Of a stretch of 64,000 bases of DNA, positions 1 through 11,923 are shown in pieces. Within the stretch, counting starts at the first letter, position 1. Each line of letters opens with the position of its first letter. A program made the position numbers and the translations under genes. The stretch covers positions 62,001 through 126,000 of the forward strand of contig CAVPXP010000013.1 of NCBI GenBank assembly GCA_963709645.1, given 5' to 3'. Under the pieces are notes generated by a model. That model was not told where the DNA came from, did not search any database, and saw only the letters and a list, made by a program, of their open reading frames with translations. The stretch is from DYRB01 sp963709645. Lineage in GTDB: Bacteria > Pseudomonadota > Gammaproteobacteria > Chromatiales > Chromatiaceae.

Positions 1-66
1 CCAGCCGCCAGCCGCCAGCCGCCAGCCGCCAGTCAGGCATCAGGCATCAGGCATCAGGCATCAGGC
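1..66. repeat. Two adjacent heptamer tandem repeats
   Basis: About four copies of CCAGCCG (1-28, with a partial copy after it) run directly into four copies of TCAGGCA (33-60, with a partial copy after it). The array touches the window edge, so its true length is unknown. It lies about 115 bp upstream of ilvA and has no recognisable coding content. Confidence 0.8.
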
Positions 67-181
67 CGATGGACGTCGGATTCCCGTCCAAGATGATCGC
101 GGAGAGTCCCAGTGCTGTAACATTCGCCATCCTTGCGGGCCCGACCGGAGCCGGGAGCCCACATCCTCCCCGAGATGCCGA

Positions 182-1709
182 ATGCCGGAAACCTACATCG
201 AACGCATCCTGCGTGCGCGCGTCTATGACGTCGCCATCGAGTCTCCCCTGACCCGGGCCGGACGGCTGTCCCGCCGCCTCGGCAATCAGGTCCTCCTCAA
301 GCGCGAAGATCTCCAACCGGTCTTCTCCTTCAAGTTACGGGGGGCCTACAACAAGCTGATCAACCTGGACGAGGCGACGCGCAGGCGCGGGGTGGTCACC
401 GCCTCCGCAGGCAACCATGCCCAGGGGGTGGCCCTGGGCGCCGAGCGGCTCCGGATCGAGGCGATCATCGTGATGCCGCGCACCACCCCGACCATCAAGG
501 TCCAGGCGGTGCGCAGCCTGGGCGGCAAGGCAGTTCTGCACGGCGACTCCTACGACGAGGCCTATGCCCACGCCCTGGACCTGGCGGCGGAGCGTGGTCT
601 CGCCTTCGTTCACCCCTTCGACGACCCGGATGTGATCGCCGGTCAGGGGACCATCGGCATGGAGATCCTGCGTCAGCACCCCAGCCCGCCCCACGCGATC
701 TTCGTTCCCGTGGGGGGCGGCGGTCTGATTGCGGGTGTCGCCGCCTACGTGAAATACGTCAGGCCGAGAGGTCCGGATCATTGGGGTCGAGCCGGAGGAG
801 GCCCCGACCCTGGAGCGGGCCCTGGCGGCGGGGAGGCGGGTGGAACTGGAGCAGGTCGGGCTCTTTGCCGATGGGGTGGCCGTCCGCCAGATCGGGGAGG
901 AGACCTTCCGCGTCGCCCGGGGCCTGGTGGACGAGGTGGTCCTGGTCAGCACGGACGAGATCTGCGCCGCCATCAAGGATATCTTCGACGATACCCGTGG
1001 CATTGCGGAGCCCGCCGGGGCCCTGGCGGTCGCGGGCCTCAAGCGCTATGTCGCGCGGGAGGGGATCACCGGCGCCGACCTCATCGCCATCGAGAGTGGG
1101 GCCAACATCAACTTCGACCGGCTGCGGCACGTCGCCGAGCGCGCCGAGCTGGGCGAGCGCCGCGAGGCCCTGTTGGCGGTCCAGATCCCGGAGCGCCCAG
1201 GGAGCTTCCTGGCCTTTTGCCGCACCCTGGGCAAGCGCCAGATCACCGAGTTCAACTACCGCTACGCCGACGATCAGCAGGCCCAGGTCTTCGCCGGGGT
1301 GGAGCTGTCCCGCGGCGAGGAAGAGCGGCGCGAGCTGATCGCCCGGCTGGAGCAGAAGGGGTTCGCGGTCGTCGACATGACGGACAATGAGACCGCCAAG
1401 CTCCACATCCGCTTCATGGTCGGCGGCCACACTCGGGGGGTGGCCCATGAGAACCTGCTCCGCTTCGAGTTCCCGGAGCGGCCGGGTGCCCTACTCGGTT
1501 TCCTAAGCGGGATCGGGCGGCGCTGGAACATCAGCTTGTTCCACTACCGCAATCACGGCGCGGCCTACGGGCGGGTCCTCTTGGGGATTCAGGTCCCAGC
1601 GGGAGAGCGCGCCGAGCTCTTCGCCCTCCTCGACAGCCTGGGCTACCAGTACTGGGAAGAGACCGACAACCCCGCTTACCGGATCTTCGCGGGGGCCGTC
1701 GGCGACTAG
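182..1709 (+). CDS. ilvA: Threonine ammonia-lyase, biosynthetic (one frameshift in this sequence)
   Basis: PLP-dependent deamination of threonine to 2-oxobutanoate, the first step of isoleucine synthesis, in the cytoplasm. The N-terminal catalytic half shows the Schiff-base lysine in SFKLRGAYNK (Lys51), the SAGNHAQG loop (75-82) and the PLP-phosphate loop PVGGGG (176-181). The C-terminal half carries two ACT-like regulatory repeats (ERPGSFLAF and ERPGALLGF), which are the usual site of isoleucine feedback inhibition. An extra A near 766-767 shifts the frame, so the protein is read from 182 to about 765 and then in the next frame to the stop at 1707. Restoring the frame gives about 508 residues, close to the family norm. 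It converges with the gene on the other strand only 3 bp away. An error in the sequence is likelier than a true pseudogene. Confidence 0.9.
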
Positions 1710-1712
1710 TCG

Positions 1713-4700
1713 TCAGTTGTCCTCGTCGCCTTCGGCATCGCCCGGATCCTGGCCGGCCCTTGCACTGGACTCCGCGAGAGCCCGGACGCCGACGTAGTCC
1801 ACCTTTCCGGTCCCGAGCACCGGGACCTCTGGGACCGGGACCAGGGTTCGCGGAATGGCGATCTCGGCGATTCCCTCGCGACGGGCGAAGGCGATCAGCT
1901 CCTCGCGCCGGGGATCTGGGTGGGCGGTCACCAGAACGAGCTGTTCGCCCTTCTTGGGGTCCGGGAGTGTCGTGACGGCATGGGCCTCGGTGGGCCAGAG
2001 GCGCGCGACCCAGGCCTCCACCGCGGCCAGCGAGACCATCTCGCCGCCGACCTTGGCGAAGCGTTTCACGCGCCCCTGGATGGTGACGAAGCCCTCCCCG
2101 TCCAGGGTCACGATGTCGCCCGTGTCGTACCAGCCCCCCTCCGGCGGCTGCAGTTCGCCGGGGCGGTCCGCTTTCAGGTAGCCGGCCATGACGTTGGGCC
2201 CGCTGACCACAAGGCGCCCGCCCGCCTCGATGCCGGGCACGGGCTCCAGCCGCCACGCGATCCCCGGCATCAGGCGCCCCACGGTTCCGGGCCTGCACTG
2301 CATGGGCGAGTTCATGGCCAGCACGGGGCCGGTCTCGGTGGCCCCATAGCCCTCCATCAGGCGCACCCCGAAGCGCTCGCTGTACAGGCGGCGGGTCTCT
2401 TCTTTGACCCGCTCGGCGCCGGTGCAGACGACGCGCACACTGTAGAAGTCGTAGGGGTGGGCGAAGCGGGCATAGCCGGCCAGGAAGGTGTCTGTGCCGA
2501 AGAGGATGGTGGCGTTGGTCCCGTAGACCATCTCCGGGACGATGCGGTAGTGCAGGGGCGACGGATAGAGGAACACCTTGAGTCCGAACAGGATGGGCAA
2601 CAGGGTCCCGGTGGAGAGCCCGAAGGAGTGGAACAGGGGCAGGGCGTTGAAGACGATGTCGGTCGGACCGAAGTCGATGCGCGAGGCGACCTGATAGCGA
2701 TTGGCCTGGATATTGGCGTGGCTCAGCACCACGCCCTTGGGGGCCCCCTCGGTGCCGGAGGTGAAGAGGACCACGGCGGCTCCGTTAGGGTCGCGCCGCC
2801 GGCAGGCGAGCCAATAGGTGAGCTGGGGCAGCGTCCCGCCCAGGAGCCCGACCAGCTTGTCCAGCGGGGACATCTCGGCGCGCAGGTCCTCCAGATAGCG
2901 GACCTCGACTTCCACCCCTTCGATAGCGGCGATGAGGTCGCCGAGCTTGCCCATCTCCACGAAGCGCCGCGAGGTCAGCAGGGTGCGGACCTGGGCCGCG
3001 CGGCAGGCGAGCACCGCGTTGGCTGCTCCTGTGGAGAAGTTGAGCATGGTGGGGACCCGCCCATAGGCGTGCAGGGCGAAGAAGGTCACCCCGGCGCCAA
3101 GGACGTTCGGCAGCAGGACCCCGACCCTTTCCCCGGGTTCTGTTCCCAGGGCGATGCGCCGGCCCAGGGCAAAGGCGCCTGTCATGAGGCGGCGGTAGGA
3201 GAGCGGGCGCATCTCGACGTCCTCCAGCACCAGGTGTCCCGCCCCGTGGGTATGGCGAGCATCGATGAGGGACTGAAACAGGGTTCGGTCGCGGTCGCTG
3301 CTCTCGAACATCATGTCCGTCATCAGATCGTAGAGACGGTCGGAGACATACTGGCGGCGCCGGCGCCCGGCGAGCCCCTCGGGGATCTCGAAACGGCGGG
3401 GCGGCAGAAAGTGCACCGAGATCTTGGGGAACCAGCGCATGCGCACCTTGCCCTTCAGGCGCGAGAAGGGGGTGTACTGGGCCCCATCCAGGCGCACCGG
3501 CAGGACCATGGCCTTGGCCTTGTCTGCCACCAGTCCCGGGCCCTCGTAGACCTTCATGAGGGCCCCAGTGACCGTGAGCCGCCCCTCGGGGAAGATCACC
3601 ACCTTTTCGCCCCGCTTGACGTTGGCCACCAGCGCACGGATGGCGAGCGGATTGGTCGGGTCCAAGGGATAGGTCTTGGCGAGCGACAGGAAGAACCGGA
3701 TCAGCCGGTGCTTGGCCATGTGGGTGTCGATGGCGAAGGTCAGCTCATCCGGAACATAGGCGGCGATGAGTGCTGCGTCGAGGAATGACAGGTGGTTGGA
3801 GACGATCAGCACCCGATCCCCGGCCTCGCGCACGTGTTTGAGCCCGGTAACCTCCACCCGGTAGCAAATATCCAGCAGCCAGGCGATCAGCGCCTTGACC
3901 AGGGCCCCGGGGAGCAGGCGAAGGATGTAGACCGCCACTACGGCGTTGATCAGGGCGGTGAGCAGGAAGACTTGGGGGATGGTCGCCCCTTGGGCGAGGG
4001 CGAGGGCGCTGAGCACCGCGGCAGCCGCCATGAACAGGGCGTTGACGACGTTATTGGCGGCAATGTTGCGGGCCCTGTGGGCCGGCGGGCTGTGGTGTTG
4101 GAGCATGGCCTGGAGGGGGACGATGAACAGCCCCCCGGAGACGGCCAGCAAGACCAAGTCCGCGAGCAGTCGCCAGGACCCGGGCTGGGCCAGGAAGTCG
4201 CCGACACCGATAAGCTGGCCTCCGGGTGCGCCCAGGGCGCGCGTCGAGAGCCACAGATCCGCGGCGAACAGGGTGATGCCCAGCGAACCCACGGTCACGT
4301 AAGTGGCGTGCACCTCCCCCTTGAGCAGGCGGTTGCACAGCAGGGCGCCGGCGGCGATGCCGATCGAGAAGGCGATCAGCAGCAGGGTGACTACCCCCTC
4401 GTCCGCCCCGATCAGGTCCTTGGTCAGGGTTGGGAAGAGGGACAGGAAGGTGGATCCCACGGCCCAAAACCAGGAAATGCCGAGGATGCAGAGAAAGATG
4501 ACCCGGCTCTCCCCGGCGACGCGAAGGATGCGCCAGGTCTCGGTCAGCGGGTTGTAGCCGACGACAAGGTCGGGGGTGGCGGGAAGGGTGGCCGGGATGG
4601 ACCGACTGGCCCACCAGCCGGCCACCGCCACCAGTACCGCCAGCACCGATACCAGGGCCGGACCTCCCGCCGCCAAAATCATCAGACCACCCAATAGGGT

Positions 4701-5184
4701 TCCCCCCAGGATGGCCAAAAAGGTACTGGTCTCGATCAGGGCGTTGCCGGCGACCAACTCGTCGTCGGCCAGGTGGTCGGGCAGGATGCCGAATTTGATT
4801 GGGCCGAAAAAGGCCGATTGGGTCCCCATCAGAAACAGCACAGCCATCAGCAGGGTCACGCTGCCGAGCCAGAAGCCGAGCCCGGCCGCGAGCATGATGA
4901 CGATTTCCGCCAGCTTGATGTAGCGGGTGAGCTGGGCCTTGTCGTACTTGTCCGCCAGTTGCCCAGCCGTGGCCGAGAAGAGGAAGAAAGGGACGATCAG
5001 GATGCCCCCGGCCAGGACCACCAGGACCCGGGCGTCAAGCCCAGCGCGCTCCGCCAGGATATAGGTGATGAGGATCACCAGGGCATTCTTGAACAGATTG
5101 TCGTTGAAGGCCCCGAGGAACTGGGTGAGCCAGCAGCGGCAGAAAGCGGCGGGTACCCAACAGGGCGAACTGGTTCTTGCGCAT
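1713..5184 (-). CDS. aas: Trifunctional lysophospholipid transporter / 2-acyl-GPE acyltransferase / acyl-ACP synthetase (frameshift near N-terminus)
   Basis: About 1157 residues joining functions that are two proteins, LplT and Aas, in Escherichia coli. An MFS transporter of LplT type covers roughly residues 1-415 and begins with LTQFLGAFNDNLFKNAL. A PlsC-type acyltransferase follows, with the HX4D motif in SNHLSFLDA (near 458) and FPEGR. An AMP-binding acyl-ACP/CoA synthetase occupies the C-terminal half, with FTSGTEGAPKG (near 805) and GYGATETGP. Together these would flip lysophospholipid inward and reacylate it for membrane repair. The start is taken at the ATG whose A is at 5184, beginning MRKNQFALLGTRRFLPLL. 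One extra G near 5130 then breaks the frame, and a longer upstream open frame exists only because of that shift. It is divergent from the cysteine synthase gene. Confidence 0.85.
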
Positions 5185-5369
5185 GGGTACCTCCGTCGCG
5201 CCGGGGTGGATAGGTTTGGGGCCGGTGGCGGCAGGATACGTGACCTCGTCCGGCTGACGAGATTCCGGCAGGGGGCGCGTTTGGGGACGAGGTGCCGGGG
5301 GCGTTCCTGGCTCGATACCTGAGGGCCATCGGCTATCATGCCCCTTTGCCTCGCCCCGGTTACTGCGCG

Positions 5370-6286
5370 ATGAAGTACCACGACATCCTCAAGACCATCG
5401 GCAACACGCCAGTGGTGCGCCTCAATCGCTTTCGCGATCACCGCGCGCGGGAGCTGTGGGTAAAGTGGAGAGCTTTAATCCCTGCGGGTCGATCAAGGAC
5501 CGGCCGGCCCTCAACATGATCGAAGACGCCGAGCGGCGGGGGGTGCTGCAGGCCCGGGGACACCCTCGTCGAGCCCACCTCCGGCAATACCGGCATCGGC
5601 CTGGCGATGGTCGCGGCGGTGAAGGGTTATCGCGCTGTGTTCGTCATGGCGGCGGACATGAGCGAGGAACGCCGGGCCCTGATGCGCGCCTTCGGGGCCG
5701 AGCTGGTCCTGACGCCGGCGCAGCTCGGCACCAAGGGGGCGGTGGCCGAGGCCCGTCGGTCTGGCGGAGGCTCATGAGTGGTTCTTCGTGGGCCAGCACT
5801 TCAACCCGGCGAATCCGGACGCCCATGCGAGTACCGCGGCGGAGATCTGGGAGGATTTCGGGACTGGGCTCGATGCTCTGGTCTGTACCACGGGCACCGG
5901 TGGGACCATTACCGGTGTGGGGCGCCGGCTCAAGTCCAGGAACCCCGCCCTGCGGGTGGTCGCCACGGAGCCGGCGGAGTCGCCCATTCTGTCCAAGGGC
6001 ATCGCCCGCAAGCACGGCATCATGGGGACGGCACCCGGCTTCATCCCCGAGATCCTGGATATGACGGTCTACGACGAGGTGATCCCCGTGACCACCGAGG
6101 ATGCCTGGGCCACGGCCAGGTCGTTGGCTCGCGGTGAGGGCATCCTCGCCGGGCATCTCCTGCGGCGCGGCGGTGGCCGGTATGTTGATCCTGGCCCGTC
6201 GGGAGATCTACCGCGACAAGACCCTGTTGGCGATTCTGCCGGACACTGGCGAGCGCTACATCAGCACGGGGCTTTGGGGCGAGTGA
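5370..6286 (+). CDS. cysK: Cysteine synthase, O-acetylserine sulfhydrylase family (four frameshifts)
   Basis: PLP enzyme making cysteine from O-acetylserine and sulfide. The start ATG gives MKYHDILKTIGNTPVVRLNR. Next come the lysine motif NPCGSIKDR, EPTSGNTGIGLA, the GTGGTITGVGR loop, APGFIPEILD and the phosphate-binding GISCGAAV near the end. APGFIPEILD favours CysK over CysM. The reading frame must shift about four times: one base lost near 5462, then extra bases near 5553, 5762 and 6154. Corrected length is about 305 residues. All conserved blocks survive between the shifts, so sequence errors are more likely than decay. The Ap4A phosphorylase-like gene follows closely on the same strand. 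Confidence 0.8.
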
Positions 6287-6310
6287 TGTTGGGCAGGGGA
6301 TGGTCGGCGG

Positions 6311-7194
6311 TTGCCCGACGGGGGGTTGGCCGCCGCCTTGGAGGCTCGTACCCGCTCGGCCCTAGCCTGCGGCGCCTTGCGACCCATCGAGACCGAGCAG
6401 GCGGAGATCCATGATGGCGGGGTGCGCTTTCTGGTCCGGGTGGTCTCCAGCCTGGCGCGCAAGGCGCAGGCGCGCGCCCGGCCCCGGGCCGACGCCGTGG
6501 CCGACGACCCCTTTCTGCCGCCGGAGCCTGAGCTGACGGTGGCCCGGCCATCCGAGACCCACGTGGCGGTGTTGAACAAGTTCAATGTCCTGGAGCGCCA
6601 TCTGCTGATCGTCACCCGCTCCTTCGAGGATCAGGAGACGTTGCTCACCCCGCAGGACCTGCACGCCCTGTTCGTTTGCATGGGTCAGTTGCCCGTCCCT
6701 CGGGTTCTACAATGGAGGGGCCCTGGCCGGGGCCAGTCAGCCCCACAAACATCTCCAGTTGGTCCCGCTGCCCCTGGCCTCGGACGGTCCAGCCGTTGCC
6801 CATGGCGCCGCTGCTCGCCGAGGGCCCGAGAGAAGGGGTCGGGACCTGTCCAGGCGTGCCGTTTCGCCACGCCTTTGTGCGCCTGTCGCGCCGCGCGGGG
6901 ACCGACCAAGGCCTGGCCGAGGAGGCCCATCGGCTCTATCTCGGCCTGCTCGGGGCCTTGGGTATTCGCGGGGCTCAGACCCAGGGGGAGGTTCGGCAGT
7001 CAGCCCCCTACAACCTGCTGGTCGCGCACGATTGGCTGCTCGCCGTTCCACGGGTGGCGGAGTACTTCGGGTCCGTGTCGGTGAATGCCCTGGGGTTTGC
7101 CGGGTCGCTATTCGTCAAGGACCGCGGGCAGTTGGAGCAGGTCCGCGCCGCAGGGCCCATGGCGGTCCTGCAGGCCGTGGCAGGTCCGGCATAG
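6311..7194 (+). CDS. ATP adenylyltransferase / Ap4A phosphorylase family (two frameshifts)
   Basis: Predicted to split diadenosine tetraphosphate with phosphate into ATP and ADP, in the cytoplasm. Family marks are NKFNVLERHLLIVTR in the first half, then GFYNGGALAGASQPHKHLQL, which carries the HIT-like HxHxQ nucleotide-transfer motif, and APYNLLVAHDWLL near the C-terminus. Single extra bases near 6690 and 6797 move the frame twice; corrected length is about 294 residues. The start is uncertain. TTG at 6311 gives a plausible N-terminus, and no ATG lies in frame nearby. It starts 25 bp after the cysteine synthase stop. Confidence 0.75.
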
Positions 7195-7266
7195 GGCCCC
7201 GGCATCCGGCACGCGGGCCCGCATGTCCCTAGCGCCAGAGACTAGAGGGCGAGGATGAACGGCGCG

Positions 7267-8716
7267 TCAGACCTCGTAGGCAGAGGAGGCCGGGGCCGCC
7301 TGTGCCTGTCCAGTCGGTGTGGAAGCGCTCACCGGCGGGGCTATCCACCCGCTCGTAGGTATGGGCGCCGAAGTAGTCGCGCTGTGCCTGGATCAGGTCC
7401 GCGGGGAGGCGGGCGGACCGGTAACCGTCGTAGAAGGCCAGGGCTGAGGTGATGGCGGGCGTCGGGATACCCAGGCCGACGGACATCGCGGCGGTCTTGC
7501 GCCAGCCGCGCAGCGCGTCGGGTGATCTCGCTGCGGAAGAAGTCGTCCTGAAGCAGGTTCTCCAGGCCCGGGTCGCGCTCGTAGGCGGCTTTGATGTCGT
7601 CGAGAAAGCGGCTGCGGATGATGCAGCCGCCGCGCCACATCAGCGCGACGTCGCCTAGGTCCAGTTGCCATCCGTATTCGCGGGCTGCTTCGCGCATCAG
7701 CATGTAACCCTGGGCGTAGGAACAGATCTTGGCCGCGTAGAGGGCGTCGTGGATGTGATGCACGAAGGCATCCGGGTCGGCCTTGAAGCCCAGTCGGCTC
7801 CCGGAGAGGATCAGCGAGGCCCGCAGCCGCTCGTCCTTCATGGCCGAGAGGCAACGGGCGAAGACCGCCTCGCCGATCAGCGTCACGGGTACGCCGAGAT
7901 CGAGAGCGTTTATCCCGGTCCACTTCCCGGTGCCCTTCTGCGCCGCTCTGTCCTGAATCTTGTCGATCAGGGGCTCGCCATCTGTATCGCGGACGCTGAG
8001 GATTTGGGCGGTGATCTCGATCAGGTACGAATCGAGCACCCCGTGTTCCAGCGCGCGAAGATCGCCTGAATCTGGTCCACCGAGCAGGTTGAGTCCCTCG
8101 CGCATCAGGGCGTAGGCCTCGGCGATGAGCTGCATGTCGCCGTACTCGATGCCGTTGTGGACCATCTTGACGTAGTGACCGGCACCTTCGACGCCCACCC
8201 AGTGGCAGCAGGGGACATCGTCCACCTGCGCGGCGATGGTCTGGAAGATGTCCTGGACCAAGGGCCAGGCCGTCGGGATTGCCCCCGGGCATGATCGAGG
8301 GGCCGTGCCGGGCCCCTTCCTCACCACCGGATACCCCGGTGCCGACAAACAGGATGCCTTGCTCCGCCAGCGCTCGGGTGCGTCGGGTGCTGTCGGGGAA
8401 GTGGGAGTTGCCCCCGTCGATGATGACGTCGCCTGGGTCTGAGCAGCGGGACCAGGGCATCGATGAACTGATCCACGACTTCTCCGGCGCGGACCATCAG
8501 CATGACCTTGCGCGGCTGGGACAGGGCTGCGACCAGTTCTTCGACGCAATGGGTGCCGACGATACGGGTCCCGGCGGCCGGCCCGGCAAGGAAATCGTCT
8601 ACCTTGCTGACGGTGCGGTTGTAGACTGCTACCCGAAAGCCATGTTCGTCCATGTTCAGGGCCAGGTTCTGGCCCATGACCGCCAGGCCGATAAGTCCGA
8701 TGTCCGCGTCTGCCAT
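7267..8716 (-). CDS. gnd: 6-phosphogluconate dehydrogenase, decarboxylating (several frameshifts)
   Basis: Oxidative pentose phosphate enzyme converting 6-phosphogluconate to ribulose 5-phosphate with NADP. The N-terminal Rossmann motif is IGLIGLAVMGQNLALNM. GVSGGEEGARHGPSIMPGG, the catalytic HYVKMVHNGIEYGDMQ and the C-terminal substrate tail GERFHTDWTG are all present. The ATG at 8716 is preceded by an AGGAG ribosome site. Extra bases near 8440, 8268, 7519 and 7290 split the frame. Read through, the protein is about 480 residues and ends at a TGA at 7267, matching the family. Because every catalytic segment is intact, sequence error is the simplest explanation. Confidence 0.9.
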
Positions 8717-8871
8717 GAGGATCTCCTGAAATGTCGTGAGGCGTGGGACCTGATTGTCAGCCAGCGGCCGCGCCCGGGCTGGTGCCTCAGGGCTGCATTA
8801 TAGGGCCTGGGCGGCCACAGCGAGATGGCCATCCGGTCACAGCCATCGCGCGTCGGGGTGGTTGCGTCGGA

Positions 8872-9520
8872 TCACTTTGCCGTGGCCGGGTCTTTGGTTG
8901 CGCTGCGGCTACCGGTTTCCGCCCGGATGGTGGGCCTGTTGCCACGGGGCCGCCCCGCATGCCCGCGGGTGGGCGGGGCCTTCACCTCTAGGACCCGCCA
9001 CTCACCGGGCCAGAGCCCTGCGAGCCGCCAGCTTCCGATAGCCACCCGAACGAGCCGCAGGGTCGGCAGCCCGACCGTCGCCGTCATGCGGCGGACTTGA
9101 CGGTTGCGCCCCTCTCGGATCTGGATCTCGATCCAGGTCGTGGGGATGTTGGCACGGTATCGGATGGGTGGGTCACGCGGCCAGAGGTCGGGTCGGGTAG
9201 GGCGGCAACTCGGGCGGGCAAGGTGGGGCCATCGTTGAGCCGGACTCCGGCCCGGAGGGCGTCCAAGACAGTTGGGGTCGGGAACGCCCTCCACTTGCAC
9301 CCAGTAGGTCTTCCAGAGTTTGTGCCGAGGGTGGCTGATGCGATGCTGCAGGGTTCCATCGTCGGTCAGGAGGAGCAGACCTTCGGAGTCTTTGTCCAGA
9401 CGCCCGGCGGGATAGACGCCGGACAGACGGATGTAGCTCCGCCAGCGTCCGTTCGCCGGAACCCCCGCGGAACTGGGTCAGGACCCCAAAGGGCTTGTTG
9501 AAGATGATCAGCCGCGCCAT
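8872..9520 (-). CDS. rluE: 23S rRNA pseudouridine synthase, RluE type (frameshifted)
   Basis: Isomerises a uridine of 23S rRNA to pseudouridine. The order of motifs is that of RluE: RLIIFNKPFGVLTQFRG at the start, the catalytic-aspartate block AGRLDKDSEGLLLLT, YWVQVEGVPD, LRAGVRLNDGPTLPA, and the C-terminal EGRNRQVRRMTATVGLPTLRLVR. At least two frame shifts are needed, including one extra base near 9436, just before the catalytic block, and another near 9262. Corrected length is about 215 residues. It stands alone between gnd and the divergent icd gene. Confidence 0.8.
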
Positions 9521-9678
9521 AGCTGGAAATTGCCCCCAATCTGACCGAGAAGCGGCCTCATTCCTGCACCAAACTCGGGCCTTTGCGCCCCGATCTGGTG
9601 CTGCCAGGACGGCTTAACCCAGGTCGGTTTGGCGGTGGTAGACTCTGGTGTTTTCAGCCCCAGCCGACAGGACCCAGC

Positions 9679-10935
<1,257 letters not shown>

Positions 10936-10944
10936 CTTGCGACA

Positions 10945-10972
10945 AGGCCGCTGGGTGTGGGCCCAGCGGCCT
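10945..10972 (+). terminator. Strong hairpin downstream of icd
   Basis: A perfect 11-bp inverted repeat, AGGCCGCTGGG with CCCAGCGGCCT around a 6-base loop, starts 9 bases after the icd stop. There is no T-run after it, so it may act as a transcript-end or stabilising structure rather than a classical intrinsic terminator. Confidence 0.55.
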
Positions 10973-11027
10973 CGCGTGGCAGGGAGGGTTCGGACCTGTC
11001 GCCGACGCAGCTCGGCCTGGCCCTGGA

Positions 11028-11234
11028 TCAGAGCATCCGATTCACTTGGGCTGCATGCAATCCCTTCGGCCCCTCGGTGATCTCAAACTCGACCTTCTGA
11101 CCCTCCTTCAAGGTCTTATAACCTTCCATGGTGATGGCCGAGTAGTGGACGAAGACATCCTCCTCGCGTCCGTCAGGCTTGACGAATCCGTAGCCCTTGG
11201 CATTGTTGAACCACTTGACAACACCGGTGTTCAT
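11028..11234 (-). CDS. cspD: Cold-shock domain protein, CspD position
   Basis: A 68-residue single cold-shock domain that binds single-stranded nucleic acid. The RNP1 motif KGYGFV and the RNP2-like DVFVHYSAI are intact. The ATG at 11234 is chosen because GGAGGA ends 6 bases upstream; a GTG two codons earlier lies too close to that site. It is divergent from clpS-clpA, the arrangement of cspD in Escherichia coli, so the symbol rests on gene order as well as sequence. Confidence 0.85.
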   Translation of the reverse strand: MNTGVVKWFNNAKGYGFVKPDGREEDVFVHYSAITMEGYKTLKEGQKVEFEITEGPKGLHAAQVNRML

Positions 11235-11333
11235 TGGCACTCCTCCACGGGTACATCTTGTAATTTAGCGGCACTTGTTTGGTCGTTGCTGGGCGCCGCT
11301 CCCCGGAATCGGCGGCGGACGCCTCAGGGGGCA

Positions 11334-11361
11334 AGTATAGTGACCTGATTTCTTTGGTCAA
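11334..11361 (-). promoter_or_regulatory. Sigma-70 promoter for the cold-shock gene
   Basis: On the minus strand TTGACC (11356-11361) is followed after 16 bases by TATACT (11334-11339). Transcription would start near 11327, giving a leader of roughly 90 bases before the cold-shock ATG. Confidence 0.65.
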
Positions 11362-11521
11362 ATTCTGTTCTTCCCAGCCTGCGGCCGAAGCCTTCCAGGG
11401 ACACGCCCAGCGGGCAGGTTGTGTCGTGTCGGCCCGTCGGTCACTTGGCTTGCGGGGAGTGAAATCGTCGCCATCTTAGGTCGCGGCGAGGCCCTTTTTT
11501 ATTGGCTAGACTCCATTATCT

Positions 11522-11845
11522 ATGAGCACCCAGGACCCCAATGAGCGTCAGGAATCCGGGCCTTCGGTCGAGGAAGCGCGGCCTAAGCTCAAGCGGCCAC
11601 CGATGTTTAAGGTCCTGCTCCTGAACGACGACTACACTCCGATGGAGTTCGTGGTTCAGGTCTTGGAGACGTTTTTTGCCATGCCTCGCGACAAGGCCAC
11701 GCAGGTCATGCTGCACGTCCACACCCGGGGGGCGGGGGTGTGCGGCGTCTTCACTCGTGACATCGCCGAGACCAAGGTCTCCCAGGTCACCGAGTACTCC
11801 AGAAGCCATCAGCACCCGCTGATGTGCACCATGGAAGAGGCGTGA
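11522..11845 (+). CDS. clpS: ATP-dependent Clp protease adaptor ClpS
   Basis: A 107-residue adaptor that delivers N-degron substrates to the ClpA unfoldase. It has a variable N-terminal tail, then the core LLNDDYTPMEFVVQVLETFF and the ClpA-contacting HVHTRGAGVCGVFTRDIAETK. No clear Shine-Dalgarno sequence precedes the ATG. clpA follows 78 bp downstream on the same strand, the standard pairing. Confidence 0.95.
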   Translation: MSTQDPNERQESGPSVEEARPKLKRPPMFKVLLLNDDYTPMEFVVQVLETFFAMPRDKATQVMLHVHTRGAGVCGVFTRDIAETKVSQVTEYSRSHQHPLMCTMEEA

Positions 11846-11923
11846 GTGTTGGCGCGGCGATGTGCGTGCGATCCTGACCCCGGACGACTTGACTGATCCA
11901 CCCCCTCACAGGCCAAGGTCACC

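Noticed and set aside
1920..4697. Long plus-strand frames of 622 and 301 codons
   Set aside because: They lie opposite the aas gene and have biased, low-complexity composition typical of GC-rich shadow frames.
9583..9678. N-terminal extension of the isocitrate dehydrogenase frame
   Set aside because: The upstream codons have no family similarity, and the ATG at 9679 gives the standard length.
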